A stretch of 64,000 bases of DNA from Betaproteobacteria bacterium (GTDB lineage: Bacteria; Pseudomonadota; Gammaproteobacteria; Burkholderiales; Rhodocyclaceae), in the NCBI GenBank assembly GCA_009779265.1, contig WREP01000007.1, forward strand, positions 1 to 64,000. Reading direction: 5' to 3'. The translations under genes were made by a program, and so were the position numbers. This document shows positions 51,336 through 61,038 of this stretch, piece after piece (the first letter of the stretch is position 1; each line of letters starts with the position of its first letter). The notes beneath the pieces are model-generated. The model saw nothing but the letters and a program-made list of their open reading frames with translations, was not told the origin of the DNA and searched no databases.

Positions 51336-52682
51336 TCAGCCAGAGAAGTGGCCCTCGTCACGATACTGTTGCAGCTTGTAGCGCAAGGTGCGCTCGGAAA
51401 TGCCCAGCCGTTCAATTGCCGCCTTGCGCGAACCGCCCACTTCGGCCAGCGTGCGCAGGATGTGTTCACGTTCCAGATCCTTCATATTATCCGCCCTTTT
51501 CCCGTCTTGCAGCGGCTCGGCGGGCGCGGCGGCGGCTTCGGCCTGCGGGCGCGGCGGCCCCAGGTGCAAATGCTCGGGGCCGATCTGGCTGCCTGTCGAC
51601 AGGATCAGCGCCCGCTGGATGACGTTTTCCAGTTCACGCACATTGCCTGGCCAGTCGTGGGCCGCCAGCGCCGCTTCGGCGGCCGGCGCCAGCGCGACGC
51701 CGGGACGGCCGAGGCGACCACCGTGGTCGACAACGAAATGACGGGCGATGGCGACAACATCTTGGGGGCGATGCCGCAGGGGCGGAATGGCGACGGGAAA
51801 GACGTTGAGCCGGTAATACAGATCCTCGCGGAAACCGCCTTTGGCGACCGCTTCGGCCATGTCACGGTTGGAGGTGGCGATGATGCGGATGTCGAGCGGC
51901 ACCGGCTTTTTGCCGCCGACCCGCTCCACCTCGCGCTCTTGCAGCACGCGCAGAAGCTTGGCCTGCAAGCCGGGCGGCATTTCGGTAACTTCGTCGAGCA
52001 GCAGGGTGCCGCCCTGGGCTTGCTCGAATTTGCCGGCCTGCGCCTGCTGGGCGCCGGTGAAAGCGCCTTTTTCGTAACCGAACAGGGTCGCTTCGAGTAG
52101 GCTGTCGGGAATGGCGGCGCAGTTGATGGCGACGAACGACCCTGCCCGGCGCGCCGAATGGCGATGGATATAGCGCGCCACCACTTCCTTGCCGACGCCG
52201 GATTCGCCGGTCAGCAGCACCGTCGCATCGGTTTGGGCGACGCGCCCGGCAATGGCGAAGAGGTCGCGGCTGGCCGGATCGAGGGCGATCACGCCGCCAT
52301 CGTCGCCACCTTCGGGCAACTGGTATTTGTTGATATGGGCGAGCAGCGCCGCCGGCTCGAAGGGCTTGAGCAGAAAGTCGCAGGCGCCCGAACGCATGGC
52401 GTCGACCGCCTTGTCGACCTCGGCGTAGGCCGTCATCAGCACCACCGGCAGATGCGGCAGGCGGCGGCGGATTTCCTTGAGCAGCGCGATGCCGTCCATC
52501 GGCATCATGCGCACGTCGCTGACGACAATGGAAAAAGCCTGTTCGCCCAGCGCCTTGAGCGCCGCCTCGCCGCTGTCGACGGCGACGGCGGGGCGGCCGG
52601 CCAGTTCGAGCGTGTCGCTGATGGCTTCGCGCAGGCTGGCGTCGTCCTCGACCACCAGAATCGGCAAATGCTGTTCAGCCAT
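51336..52682 (-). CDS. fleR: Sigma-54 dependent response regulator FleR/FlrC
   Basis: 448 residues. The receiver domain (LPILVVEDDASLREAISDT; phospho-acceptor Asp in IVVSDVRMMPMDG) is followed by an AAA+ domain with Walker A GESGVGKEVVA, the sigma-54 contact motif GAFTGAQ and arginine-finger region sequences. The C-terminal Fis-type helix-turn-helix is GGSRKAAIERLGISERTLRY. It activates mid-class flagellar genes. The start at 52682 overlaps the end of fleS by 8 bp. An ORF extension upstream lies in fleS. Confidence 0.95.
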   Translation of the reverse strand: MAEQHLPILVVEDDASLREAISDTLELAGRPAVAVDSGEAALKALGEQAFSIVVSDVRMMPMDGIALLKEIRRRLPHLPVVLMTAYAEVDKAVDAMRSGACDFLLKPFEPAALLAHINKYQLPEGGDDGGVIALDPASRDLFAIAGRVAQTDATVLLTGESGVGKEVVARYIHRHSARRAGSFVAINCAAIPDSLLEATLFGYEKGAFTGAQQAQAGKFEQAQGGTLLLDEVTEMPPGLQAKLLRVLQEREVERVGGKKPVPLDIRIIATSNRDMAEAVAKGGFREDLYYRLNVFPVAIPPLRHRPQDVVAIARHFVVDHGGRLGRPGVALAPAAEAALAAHDWPGNVRELENVIQRALILSTGSQIGPEHLHLGPPRPQAEAAAAPAEPLQDGKRADNMKDLEREHILRTLAEVGGSRKAAIERLGISERTLRYKLQQYRDEGHFSG

Positions 52683-53886
52683 GCGCTTCCATTCCCGTTT
52701 CTGCCGCCAGCGGCAGGGTGATGACGAATTCGGCGCCGACGCCCGGCTCCGAGAAAAGTTCGATGCCGCCGCCATGAGCGCGGGCAACGCCGAGGGCAAT
52801 GGCCAAGCCAAGGCCGGTGCCCTGCCCCTTGGTGGTGACGAAAGGCTCGAATATGCGCGCCTGCATTGCCCGCGCGACGCCCGGCCCGCTGTCCTGCACG
52901 GCGATGACCAACTGGCCGTTGCGGCAATTGCCGGTGAGGCAAATTTTACCGCCGGCCGGCGTCGCCTGCATGGCGTTTTCCAGCAGATTGACGAGGGCGC
53001 CGGCCAAGGCTTTGCGGCTGCCGACTAGGCGCGCGCCGACGCTGGCGTCGGCGACCGTGAAGATGAGGCCGTGCTCGCGCATCAGCGGTTCGACGGTCTG
53101 CGCCGCCTCGGCCAGCAGTTCGTCGACGGCGATCACGTCGCGGCCGATGCTTTCGCCGCGCGCGAAAAGCAGCACATCCTGGATCAGCCGTTCGAGGCGG
53201 CGCAACTGGCTGCCGGCCTTGGCCGAGAAACGGGCGCGCTGCTCGTCGCCCAGCCCCGGCTGCGCCAGATTGGCGGTATGCAGGAGGGCGGCGGCCAAGG
53301 GCGTGCGCAACTGGTGCGCCAGCGCCGCCGCCATTTCGCCCATTGCCGCCAGACGCTGGCTGCGTTCCAGTTCGGTCTGCATGCGGTGCGCCTCGGTCAC
53401 GTCGTGCACCAGCATGATCTTGCCGCCGCCGGCCGCGATCAGGCTCTCGGCCATTGACACGCGGCGCTCGCCGAGCAGCCATTCGCCGACCGTCAGCGTC
53501 GGTTCGAGATGATCGCGGACGATATCGCCCCAGTGCCGGCCAACGATGTCCGAGCCGAACATGAGCAGCGCCGCCGGATTGCCGGCGACGACCAGGGCCT
53601 GGACATCGAGCAGGACGACACCGGCCGGCAGCGCATCGAGCAGGGACGACAGGCGCTTGGAGAGGGCTTCCTTTTCCTCGTACTGGCGGCGCAATTCGCC
53701 GTTGGCGATGGCCAGTTCCTCGGTCAGCGAGGCAACGCGCCCCTGCAAGGCTTCGTAAGCCTGGGTCAGCTCGGCCGAAACCTGGTTGAACAGGGCGAAA
53801 GCCCGCTGCAGATCGGCGGCCCGCTGCGGATCGGTCGTTTTACTGGCGGAAGGGGTGGCGTCGAGGCCGGGCTGTGCGGGATGCAT
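52675..53886 (-). CDS. fleS: Sensor histidine kinase FleS/FlrB
   Basis: 403 residues. Soluble (no membrane helices). The N-terminal coiled coil (QVSAELTQAYEALQGRVASL) leads into a PAS domain (LLDALPAGVVLLDVQALVVA), a HisKA domain (ALAHQLRTPLAAALLH, phospho-His) and an ATPase domain (GSRKALAGALVNLLENAMQA, DSGPGVARAMQARIFEPF, GTGLGLAIALGVARAHGG). It phosphorylates FleR. It is divergent from fliF across 107 bp that hold candidate sigma-54 sites. The start at 53886 is the first Met of the recognisable protein. Confidence 0.94.
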   Translation of the reverse strand: MHPAQPGLDATPSASKTTDPQRAADLQRAFALFNQVSAELTQAYEALQGRVASLTEELAIANGELRRQYEEKEALSKRLSSLLDALPAGVVLLDVQALVVAGNPAALLMFGSDIVGRHWGDIVRDHLEPTLTVGEWLLGERRVSMAESLIAAGGGKIMLVHDVTEAHRMQTELERSQRLAAMGEMAAALAHQLRTPLAAALLHTANLAQPGLGDEQRARFSAKAGSQLRRLERLIQDVLLFARGESIGRDVIAVDELLAEAAQTVEPLMREHGLIFTVADASVGARLVGSRKALAGALVNLLENAMQATPAGGKICLTGNCRNGQLVIAVQDSGPGVARAMQARIFEPFVTTKGQGTGLGLAIALGVARAHGGGIELFSEPGVGAEFVITLPLAAETGMEAHG

Positions 53887-53971
53887 CAAAAAGAAAGAGG
53901 GAATTCGGCCTTGGCAATAGTAGAATATTTCTCGGCGAATTTGGCTTCCTGATTGATTCTTCTTCTTTTTT

Positions 53972-53985
53972 GCAACATTCACTCC
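53972..53985 (-). promoter_or_regulatory. Possible weak sigma-54 promoter for fleSR
   Basis: On the minus strand GG (53985-53984) and GC (53973-53972) are separated by exactly 10 bases, with a good TTGCA at -12 but a poor -24 block (CGGAGTG). It precedes fleS by about 86 bp. On the plus strand TTGGCTTCCTGATTGAT before fliF is a similarly imperfect match. Neither is strong. Confidence 0.3.
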
Positions 53986-53993
53986 GGCTATTG

Positions 53994-55706
53994 ATGGCAG
54001 CGACGACCGAGACCACGGCAGACAATGTTCCGGGCGAAAACCCGGCGGAACGTTTGCGCACGGCATTCAACCGCCTGAACGAACGGCAAAAAATCTTCTT
54101 TCTGGTCGGGCTGGCCGCCATCATCGCCATCGTCGTCGGCGCCTTCTTGTGGAGCCGGCAGCCGGACTGGAAGGTGCTGTTTTCCAATTTGTCGGAAAAA
54201 GACGGCGGCGCCATTGTCGGCATTCTGGAAACGCAAAACGTTCCCCATCGCTACGGCGACAACGGCGCCCTCATGGTGCCCGCCGACCGCGTCCATGAAA
54301 TCCGCCTGAAAATGGCTTCGCAGGGCCTGCCGCGCGGCGGCCTGGTCGGCTTCGAGTTGATGGAAAACCAGAAGTTCGGCACCAGCCAGTTCACCGAGCA
54401 GGTCAATTACCAGCGCGGCCTCGAAGGCGAACTGGCGCGCACCATCCAGTCCATCGGCGCGGTGCAGTCGGCGCGCGTGCATCTGGGCATGCCCAAACCC
54501 TCGGTTTTCATCCGCGACGATTTGAAGCCGACCGCCTCGGTCATGCTCAATCTCTATCCGGGACGGGCACTGGACGGCGGCCAGATCGCCGGCATTTCGC
54601 ATCTCATTTCGTCGAGCGTGCCCAATCTGCCGATCGCCAATGTCACGGTGATCGACCAGAACGGCAACCTGCTGACGCAACTGAAGAGCGTCACCGCCGC
54701 CAGTCTCGACGCGACGCAGTTGAAATATGTGCGGGAAATCGAGGATGGCGTCATCCAGCGCATCGAAAACATCTTGAAGCCGGTGCTCGGCGCCGACAAT
54801 TACAAGGTGCAGGTCGCCGCCGATCTCGATTTTTCGCTCAGCGAGCAGACGGCGGAAACCTTCCGCCCCAACACGGCGCCGGATAGCGGCGCCATCCGCA
54901 GCCAGCAGAACAACGAAACGGCCAGCGTCAACCAGGCGGCCGGCGGCATTCCCGGCGCCCTGACCAACCAGCCGCCGGTACCGGCAACGGCGCCGCTGAC
55001 CCAGCCCAATGTCGGCGGCCTGCCCGGCGCGCCGGCAAGGCCGCCGAGGCCGGACGAGGAAAAGGGGCGCGTCGAGGTCGGCGGCATCAGCGCGCCGCTG
55101 GTCAATGCCGGGCCGCCCTTGAGCACGAGCAAGAACACGACGATCAATTACGAAGTCGACAAGACCATCCGCTACACCAAGCAGGCGATGGGCGAAATCC
55201 GCCGTCTCTCGGCGGCGGTGGTGGTCAATCACCGCAAGGGCGTCGGCAAGGACGGCAAGCCCGTCAATCTGCCGCTGCCAGAAAACGAGATGAAGCAGAT
55301 CAACGATCTGGTACGCGAGGCCATGGGCTTCAACCGCGACCGCGGCGATACGCTGTCGGTGGCCAGCGCGCCCTTCACCGAGTCGGCCAGGGGTGAGGCC
55401 ACGCTGCCGCTGTGGAAAGACCCGGAAAACATTTCGCACGCCAGGGATATCGTCAAAATCCTGATCATTGCGGCCATCATCGCCCTGCTCTACTTCAAGA
55501 TCATCCAGCCGTCGCTGCGCACCATGTTCCCGCCACCGCGCGAGGAGCCCGAAACGACGGGCAGCGCCGGCGAGGAAGGCGAGGAAGACGCCGTGGTGCA
55601 CATCGACGAATACGCGCTGAAACTGCAAAAGGCCCGCGACATCGCGCAGGGCGACCCGATGGCGGTAGCCAACATCATCAGGAACTGGATGGGAAGCAAT
55701 GGCTAG
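53994..55706 (+). CDS. fliF: Flagellar M-ring protein FliF
   Basis: 570 residues. Forms the MS ring of the basal body in the inner membrane. Two membrane segments are visible: near residues 35-55 (IFFLVGLAAIIAIVVGAFLW) and 480-500 (IVKILIIAAIIALLYFKIIQ). Between them are YscJ-type ring-building motifs (ARVHLGMPKPSVFIRDD, TASVMLNLYPGRAL, NVTVIDQNGNLLTQ) and a Pro/Ala-rich loop. The C-terminus (AQGDPMAVANIIRNWMG) binds FliG. The start at 53994 was chosen because the 40 upstream codons are not conserved. Confidence 0.97.
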   Translation: MAATTETTADNVPGENPAERLRTAFNRLNERQKIFFLVGLAAIIAIVVGAFLWSRQPDWKVLFSNLSEKDGGAIVGILETQNVPHRYGDNGALMVPADRVHEIRLKMASQGLPRGGLVGFELMENQKFGTSQFTEQVNYQRGLEGELARTIQSIGAVQSARVHLGMPKPSVFIRDDLKPTASVMLNLYPGRALDGGQIAGISHLISSSVPNLPIANVTVIDQNGNLLTQLKSVTAASLDATQLKYVREIEDGVIQRIENILKPVLGADNYKVQVAADLDFSLSEQTAETFRPNTAPDSGAIRSQQNNETASVNQAAGGIPGALTNQPPVPATAPLTQPNVGGLPGAPARPPRPDEEKGRVEVGGISAPLVNAGPPLSTSKNTTINYEVDKTIRYTKQAMGEIRRLSAAVVVNHRKGVGKDGKPVNLPLPENEMKQINDLVREAMGFNRDRGDTLSVASAPFTESARGEATLPLWKDPENISHARDIVKILIIAAIIALLYFKIIQPSLRTMFPPPREEPETTGSAGEEGEEDAVVHIDEYALKLQKARDIAQGDPMAVANIIRNWMGSNG

Positions 55707-56700
55707 CCTCGAAGAAGGACTGGAAAAGAGCGCCACCCTGCTCATCGCCCTCGGCGAGGAACAGGCGGCCGAAGTGTTGCGTCGGCTCGGCCCGCGCGAG
55801 GTGCAAAAGCTCGGCCACGCCATGGCTTCGCTGAAAACGGTAGCGCGCGCCAAGGTCGAGGGGGTGCTCGACGAATTCCACCAGATCGCCGACGAGCACG
55901 GCGTCATGAGCGTGGACACCAACGACTACATCCGTTCGGTGCTGACCAAGGCGCTCGGCGACGACAAGGCGTCCAATCTCATCTCGCGCATTTTGCAGGG
56001 CGGCGAGACCTCGGGCATCGAGGGCTTGAAGTGGATGGACGCGCCGACCGTCGCCGACCTGATCCGCAACGAGCATCCGCAGATCATCGCCACCATCCTC
56101 GTCCATCTCGAACCCGATCAGGTCAGCGAAATCCTCAACCATTTCGCCGAGCGCCTGCGCAACGACGTGGTGCTGCGCATCGCCACCCTCGAAGGCGTAC
56201 AGCCGGCGGCCCTGCGCGAGCTGAACGAAGCGATGCTGCGGCTCCTTTCCGGCTCGGCCAGCATCAAGAGCGCGGCCATGGGCGGCGTGCGCACGGTGGC
56301 GGAAATCCTCAACTTCATCGGCGCCACCAACGAAACCTCAGTCGTCGACGCCATCCGCGAATACGATCCCGACCTCGCCCAGCGCATCCTCGACGAGATG
56401 TTCGTGTTCGAAAACCTGCTCGATATCGACGACCGCTCGATCCAGTTGATCCTGCGCGAAATCCAGTCCGATTCGCTGATCCTGGCGCTCAAGGGGGCCT
56501 CGCCCGATCTGCGCGAAAAGATGTTCAAGAACATGTCGCAGCGCGCCGCCGAAATGCTGCGCGAGGATCTCGAATCCAAGGGGCCGGTGCGTCTCTCCGA
56601 AGTCGAGGCCGAACAGAAGGACATTCTCAAGATCGTCCGCCGCCTCGCCGACGAAGGCCAGATCGTGCTTGGCGGCGCTGGCGGCGAGCAGATGATCTGA
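55699..56700 (+). CDS. fliG: Flagellar motor switch protein FliG
   Basis: 333 residues. Rotor component that engages the stators. All three domains are visible: FliF-binding N-terminus ([20 protein letters not shown]), middle ([20 protein letters not shown], with the EHPQ motif), and C-terminal torque helix ([40 protein letters not shown]). It overlaps fliF by 8 bp. Confidence 0.97.
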   Translation: MASLEEGLEKSATLLIALGEEQAAEVLRRLGPREVQKLGHAMASLKTVARAKVEGVLDEFHQIADEHGVMSVDTNDYIRSVLTKALGDDKASNLISRILQGGETSGIEGLKWMDAPTVADLIRNEHPQIIATILVHLEPDQVSEILNHFAERLRNDVVLRIATLEGVQPAALRELNEAMLRLLSGSASIKSAAMGGVRTVAEILNFIGATNETSVVDAIREYDPDLAQRILDEMFVFENLLDIDDRSIQLILREIQSDSLILALKGASPDLREKMFKNMSQRAAEMLREDLESKGPVRLSEVEAEQKDILKIVRRLADEGQIVLGGAGGEQMI

Positions 56701-56715
56701 TCCGGGAAAACAACT

Positions 56716-57423
56716 GTGATCATCCCCCGGGAAGAACTCGCCACTTTCCAGCGCTGGCAGGCCGATGCCTTCGACCACCAGGAGCCAGCCGCCGCGCCGC
56801 CGCCTGCGGCGGAACCCGCGCCGCCCAAACCGCCGCCGCAGGAAGAAACGGCGCCGGAACCCGCACCCGCCGTCCGCCTGCCGACCGCCGAAGAAATCGA
56901 GCGCATGCACGAGGAAGCCCACGCCGCCGGCTATGCCGCCGGCCTCGCCGAAGGGCGGGCGGCGGCGGCGGAAGAAAACCGCCAGGCCAGCGCCGAGACG
57001 GCCCGGCAACTGGACGAATTGAGCGGCGGCTTCAAGCGCGCCCTCGACCAGCTCGAACAAACGGTGGCCGATCAACTGCTCGCCCTGGCCGTCGAAATCG
57101 CCGCCCAGGTCATGCGAGGCCAGATCGCCGTGCGCGAGGACGTGCTCTTGCCCATCGTACGCGAAGCCATCGCCGCCCTGCCCTTGCACCACGAGCCGAT
57201 AGTGCTGCGTCTCAACCCAGCCGACGCCGCCAATCTGCGCCATCTCCTCGGCGACGAACCGAGCTTCGGCGACGCGCGCATCGTCGAGGACAACAGCGTC
57301 AGCCCCGGCGGCTGCCTGCTCGAAGCCGGCGCCAGCGAGATCGACGCCCGCATCGAGACGCGCTGGAAGCGCGTGCTCGCAACCATCGGCGCTTCGCCCC
57401 AGACCTGGCAGCCACAGCCGTGA
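56716..57423 (+). CDS. fliH: Flagellar assembly protein FliH
   Basis: 235 residues. Regulates the FliI ATPase at the export gate. The N-terminal third is a Pro/Ala/Glu linker, then a GxxxG-like helix ([20 protein letters not shown]) typical of FliH. The C-terminal domain contains [20 protein letters not shown] and [11 protein letters not shown]-like [20 protein letters not shown]. The GTG start at 56716 follows fliG by 15 bp. The stop overlaps fliI as GTGA. Confidence 0.9.
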   Translation: MIIPREELATFQRWQADAFDHQEPAAAPPPAAEPAPPKPPPQEETAPEPAPAVRLPTAEEIERMHEEAHAAGYAAGLAEGRAAAAEENRQASAETARQLDELSGGFKRALDQLEQTVADQLLALAVEIAAQVMRGQIAVREDVLLPIVREAIAALPLHHEPIVLRLNPADAANLRHLLGDEPSFGDARIVEDNSVSPGGCLLEAGASEIDARIETRWKRVLATIGASPQTWQPQP

Positions 57424-58835
57424 GCGCGGCCGAATCCACGGCGACCGCCACGCCGACCGCCCGCTGGCAGAAATATCTCGACCATTGCCGCACCGCCGTC
57501 GGCAATGCCCAGCCGCTGTGGCCGGTCGGCCACCTGACCCGGATCAACGGCCTGGTCATGGAAGCCTCCGGCCTCAAACTGCCGCTCGGCAGCACCTGCC
57601 ATATCCACCCGGCGATCGGCGCCCCAGTGGAAGCCGAGGTCGTCGGCTTTGCCGGCGAAAAGCTCTACCTGATGCCTTCCGACGATCTCTACGGCCTCGC
57701 CCCCGGCGCCCGCGTCGTCGCCTTCGAGCCGCCGCACCCCCTGCCGCGCATCGGCGACCCGGCGCCACTGCGCCGTCGCGCCATCGACCGCGTCAAACAA
57801 GCCCCGGTCGGCGAGGAATTGCTCGGCCGCGTACTCGACGGCGTCGGCCGCCCGCTTGACAACAAGGGGCCAGTGCGCGCCTCGCGCACCCGGCCGCTAC
57901 AAAGCCGCCCGATCAACCCGATGTCGCGGGCGGCCATCGAACAGCCGCTCGATGTCGGCATCCGCGCCATCAACGCCTTGCTCACCGTTGGCCGCGGCCA
58001 GCGCATGGGCCTCTTTGCCGGCTCCGGCGTCGGCAAGTCGGTGCTGCTCGGCATGATGGCCCGCTACACCGGCGCCGAGGTCATCGTCGTCGGGCTGATC
58101 GGCGAGCGCGGCCGCGAGGTCAAGGAATTCATCGAGCAGATTCTCGGCGAGGAAGGCCGGCGGCGTTCCGTCGTCGTCGCCGCCCCGGCCGATACCGGCC
58201 CGCTGATGCGCTTGCAGGGCGCGGCCTACGCGACGACCATCGCCGAATATTTCCGCGATCAGGGCAAGCATGTGCTGCTGATCATGGATTCGCTCACCCG
58301 CTACGCCATGGCCCAGCGCGAAATCGCCCTGGCCATCGGCGAGCCGCCGGCAACGCGCGGCTATCCGCCCTCGGTTTTCGCCCGCCTGCCGGCCCTGGTC
58401 GAGCGCGCCGGCAACGGCCCGGAAGGCGGCGGCTCGATCACCGCCTTCTACACCGTGCTGGCCGAAGGCGACGACCAGCAAGACCCCATCGCCGACTCGG
58501 CGCGCGCCATCCTCGACGGCCACGTCGTGCTCTCGCGCACCCTGGCCGACGCCGGCCACTACCCGGCCATCGACATCGAGCAGTCGATCAGCCGGGCCAT
58601 GGTCAACCTGATCGACAGCCGCCATCTCGACCAGATTCGCAAATTCAAGGTGCTGTTCGCCCGCTACCAGCGCTCGCGCGACCTGATTTCGGTCGGCGCC
58701 TATGTCGCCGGCACGGATCCGGTGCTCGATCAGGCTATCGCCAACTATCCGAAAATGGAAAATTTTTTGCAGCAGCGCATGACCGAACAGGCGGATTTCC
58801 CCGCCAGCCGAGACGCCCTCTATTCCCTGCTCTGA
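57420..58835 (+). CDS. fliI: Flagellum-specific ATP synthase FliI
   Basis: 471 residues. The F1-beta-like ATPase of the flagellar export apparatus. Motifs: Walker [16 protein letters not shown], catalytic [20 protein letters not shown], Walker [21 protein letters not shown] and [20 protein letters not shown]. The GTG at 57420 overlaps the fliH stop; no in-frame ATG precedes the conserved N-terminal beta-barrel ([20 protein letters not shown]). Confidence 0.96.
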   Translation: MSAAESTATATPTARWQKYLDHCRTAVGNAQPLWPVGHLTRINGLVMEASGLKLPLGSTCHIHPAIGAPVEAEVVGFAGEKLYLMPSDDLYGLAPGARVVAFEPPHPLPRIGDPAPLRRRAIDRVKQAPVGEELLGRVLDGVGRPLDNKGPVRASRTRPLQSRPINPMSRAAIEQPLDVGIRAINALLTVGRGQRMGLFAGSGVGKSVLLGMMARYTGAEVIVVGLIGERGREVKEFIEQILGEEGRRRSVVVAAPADTGPLMRLQGAAYATTIAEYFRDQGKHVLLIMDSLTRYAMAQREIALAIGEPPATRGYPPSVFARLPALVERAGNGPEGGGSITAFYTVLAEGDDQQDPIADSARAILDGHVVLSRTLADAGHYPAIDIEQSISRAMVNLIDSRHLDQIRKFKVLFARYQRSRDLISVGAYVAGTDPVLDQAIANYPKMENFLQQRMTEQADFPASRDALYSLL

Positions 58836-58857
58836 TATCAATACGACATAATAGGGA

Positions 58858-59310
58858 ATGGCCCGCCCCTTCTCCTTGCAACCCCTGCTCGAACTCATGC
58901 AAACCCGGGCCGACGAAGCCACCCGTCGGCTCGGCGAACTGATCGCCGCCGAGCAGAATCAGCGCAGCCGCCTGCAAATGCTCGAACAGTACCGCGAGGA
59001 ATACGCCCAGCGCCTGCGCGAAACCGTCGCCAACGGCGTGACCCGGCAGATTCTGCGCAATCATCAGGATTTCCTCGGCCGCATCGACGAGGCCATCGGC
59101 CAGCAGCGCATCGTCGTCGATAACTCCGAGCGCAACACGCGCGCCGGCCAGGAACACTGGCAGGAACAAAACACCCGCCTGAAGGCCATCGACACCCTGT
59201 CGCAGCGCCACGACGCGCGCGAACGCTACCGCGAGGGGCGCCAGGAACAAAAACTTCTCGACGAATTCAGCACCCGCAAATACAGCGCCGGCAAGACGGA
59301 AGAGGAGTAA
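58858..59310 (+). CDS. fliJ: Flagellar export protein FliJ
   Basis: 150 residues, almost entirely coiled coil (FSLQPLLELMQTRADEATRR, QNQRSRLQMLEQYREEYAQR, and the basic tail LDEFSTRKYSAGKTEEE). FliJ is the central stalk-like activator of FliI and escorts chaperones. The start ATG is 22 bp after fliI. It is the last gene of the fliF-J run, before a new sigma-54 promoter. Confidence 0.9.
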   Translation: MARPFSLQPLLELMQTRADEATRRLGELIAAEQNQRSRLQMLEQYREEYAQRLRETVANGVTRQILRNHQDFLGRIDEAIGQQRIVVDNSERNTRAGQEHWQEQNTRLKAIDTLSQRHDARERYREGRQEQKLLDEFSTRKYSAGKTEEE

Positions 59311-59353
59311 TTCCCTTTCTGAATCAAGCGATGAAAATGAAATAGCCGTCACC

Positions 59354-59369
59354 CGGCACGCTCATTGCT
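59354..59369 (+). promoter_or_regulatory. Sigma-54 promoter for the fliK-Q operon
   Basis: CGGCACG (59354-59360), CTCA, then TTGCT (59365-59369) match TGGCACG-N4-TTGCW at 11 of 12 positions with GG and GC exactly 10 bases apart. It lies in the 97-bp fliJ-fliK gap, about 40 bp before the fliK ATG. This places fliK to fliQ in a FleR/sigma-54 class. Confidence 0.87.
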
Positions 59370-59407
59370 TTCCTCTCAGACAAATCCATGCCATGCGAGG
59401 AAGCAAC

Positions 59408-60454
59408 ATGAGCATTACCGTCATTTCCGCCCTTCCCGGCGCTTCCCAGCCGGGTATCGCCGCGCTCGGCGGCGGCCAGCCGGGCGAGGATGCCGCTGCT
59501 GGCGGGTTCGCGGCCTTGTTGAGCGGTGAATTGCTCAGCCAGATCGGCCTCATCGCCGGCATCGGCGCCACCGACCCCAACGCCGCCGTGACCGGAAAAA
59601 CCAGCGACAAGCCGACGCCCGAGGACGATGCGGCCGCCGCGCTGCTCGCCTCGCTGTTCGGCGCCAGCGCCGGGCTGCCGCCGGAAAACCCCGCCGCCAC
59701 GACGGTCACGACCAGCATTGCGGACGCCCCGGTCAGCGCCGATCTCCCGGCGGCGCCGGTCATCGCCAGCGACCGCAGGGCGCCGCCGGAATTGCCCGCC
59801 GCCAAGACCCTGCCGCAGGGGACAGGCGGCACTGTGGAAAAATTGGCGGACAACGGCAAGGATGCCGCCGCCATGAGAGCCCCGGCGGCAAATATTGCCG
59901 GCGCCACGCCGGCCGGCGAAACGCCGACTGCCGTTAGCGGCCAGATCGCCGCTGCCAGCGCCCATGCCGCCACGACTGTCGCCCATGCCGCGCAGACCGT
60001 CGGCGCTCCGCAGCAGAGCGTCGCCGCGCCGCTGCATTCGCCCGTCTGGCCGCGCGAATTTGGCGACAAGATCGTCTGGCTGGCGCGCAACGAGCAGCAG
60101 ACGGCGCAGTTGAACATCAATCCGCCGCAACTGGGCCCCGTCCAGATCACGCTCAAGCTCAGCGGCGAGCAGGCCAGCATCGCTTTCGCCTCGCCGCACG
60201 CCGAAGTGCGTCAGGCGATCGAGAGCGCCATGCCGCAACTGAAGGACATGCTCTCCTCGGCCGGCATCAATCTCGGCCAGACCAATGTCGGCGCCAACCT
60301 GCACCAACCGCGCGGCGACACGGCCTTCGCCGCTGCGGACGGAACCCGCTTGGCGGATGAAAACGCTATACTCCCGGCCAATGAAAAGGGAGCAGGCACA
60401 GGCGGTACAGCGGTTTTGCAACGCGGACGCGGCCTGGTCGACCTGTTCGCCTGA
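59408..60454 (+). CDS. fliK: Flagellar hook-length control protein FliK
   Basis: 348 residues. The molecular ruler of hook length and trigger of the export switch. A long Ala/Pro/Thr-rich N-terminal part is followed by a conserved C-terminal Flg_hook domain (LARNEQQTAQLNINPPQLGP, then VQITLKLSGEQASIAFASPH and VRQAIESAMPQLKDMLSSAG). It is the first gene after a strong sigma-54 promoter. The frame could open 5 codons earlier, but MSITVISALPG has AGGAAG upstream. Confidence 0.92.
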   Translation: MSITVISALPGASQPGIAALGGGQPGEDAAAGGFAALLSGELLSQIGLIAGIGATDPNAAVTGKTSDKPTPEDDAAAALLASLFGASAGLPPENPAATTVTTSIADAPVSADLPAAPVIASDRRAPPELPAAKTLPQGTGGTVEKLADNGKDAAAMRAPAANIAGATPAGETPTAVSGQIAAASAHAATTVAHAAQTVGAPQQSVAAPLHSPVWPREFGDKIVWLARNEQQTAQLNINPPQLGPVQITLKLSGEQASIAFASPHAEVRQAIESAMPQLKDMLSSAGINLGQTNVGANLHQPRGDTAFAAADGTRLADENAILPANEKGAGTGGTAVLQRGRGLVDLFA

Positions 60455-60474
60455 ACTGAAAACGAGGATTGACG

Positions 60475-61029
60475 ATGGCCACCAAGGGAGCAAAACCGGC
60501 CGACGAGGGCAGCCCGCCGCCGTCGCCGAACAAGGGCAAGAAACTTCTGATCATTATTCTGGCGCTGTTCCTGCTGCTGGCGCTGCTCGGCGGCGGCCTC
60601 GCCGTCCTGCTCGCGGGCAGCAGCCATGATGAGGGCGACGACGACGAATACGTCGAGGAAGTGGCCAAGCCCAAGAAGGTCAAGAAGAAGAACGCAACGC
60701 CGGTATTCCTCAATCTTGAGCCCTTCACCGTCAATCTGATCCCGGAAACCGGCGATCAGTATTTGCAAATCAGCCTCTCGCTCGAACTCGACGACGCCGC
60801 TTCGGAAACCACCCTGAAAGCCCTGATGCCGCGCATCCGCAACAACATCACGCTGTTGCTGACCTCGAAGAAGGCTGCCGAACTCCAGACCAAGGAGGGC
60901 AAGGAAAATCTGGCGCAGGCGCTACGGGACGAGATCAACCAGGCCGTCGAGCCGTCTCATCCGGGCAAGAAGGGGCCGATCACCGGCCCGGTGGAAACGG
61001 TTTTGTTTACTTCCTTCATCATCCAGTAG
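60475..61029 (+). CDS. fliL: Flagellar basal body-associated protein FliL
   Basis: 184 residues. One N-terminal membrane helix (KKLLIIILALFLLLALLGGG, about 22-41), an acidic linker (HDEGDDDEYVEEVAKP) and the periplasmic FliL domain (FLNLEPFTVNLIPETGDQYL, then LMPRIRNNITLLLTSKKAAE). FliL surrounds stators and supports torque. It lies 20 bp after fliK and 9 bp before fliM. Confidence 0.95.
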   Translation: MATKGAKPADEGSPPPSPNKGKKLLIIILALFLLLALLGGGLAVLLAGSSHDEGDDDEYVEEVAKPKKVKKKNATPVFLNLEPFTVNLIPETGDQYLQISLSLELDDAASETTLKALMPRIRNNITLLLTSKKAAELQTKEGKENLAQALRDEINQAVEPSHPGKKGPITGPVETVLFTSFIIQ

Positions 61030-61038
61030 AAGAACGGC

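Noticed and set aside
56031-57419. Upstream extension of the fliI frame across fliG and fliH
   Set aside because: The translated part before 57420 is Arg/Pro-rich noise in the wrong frame of fliG and fliH. The FliI N-terminus begins after the GTG at 57420.
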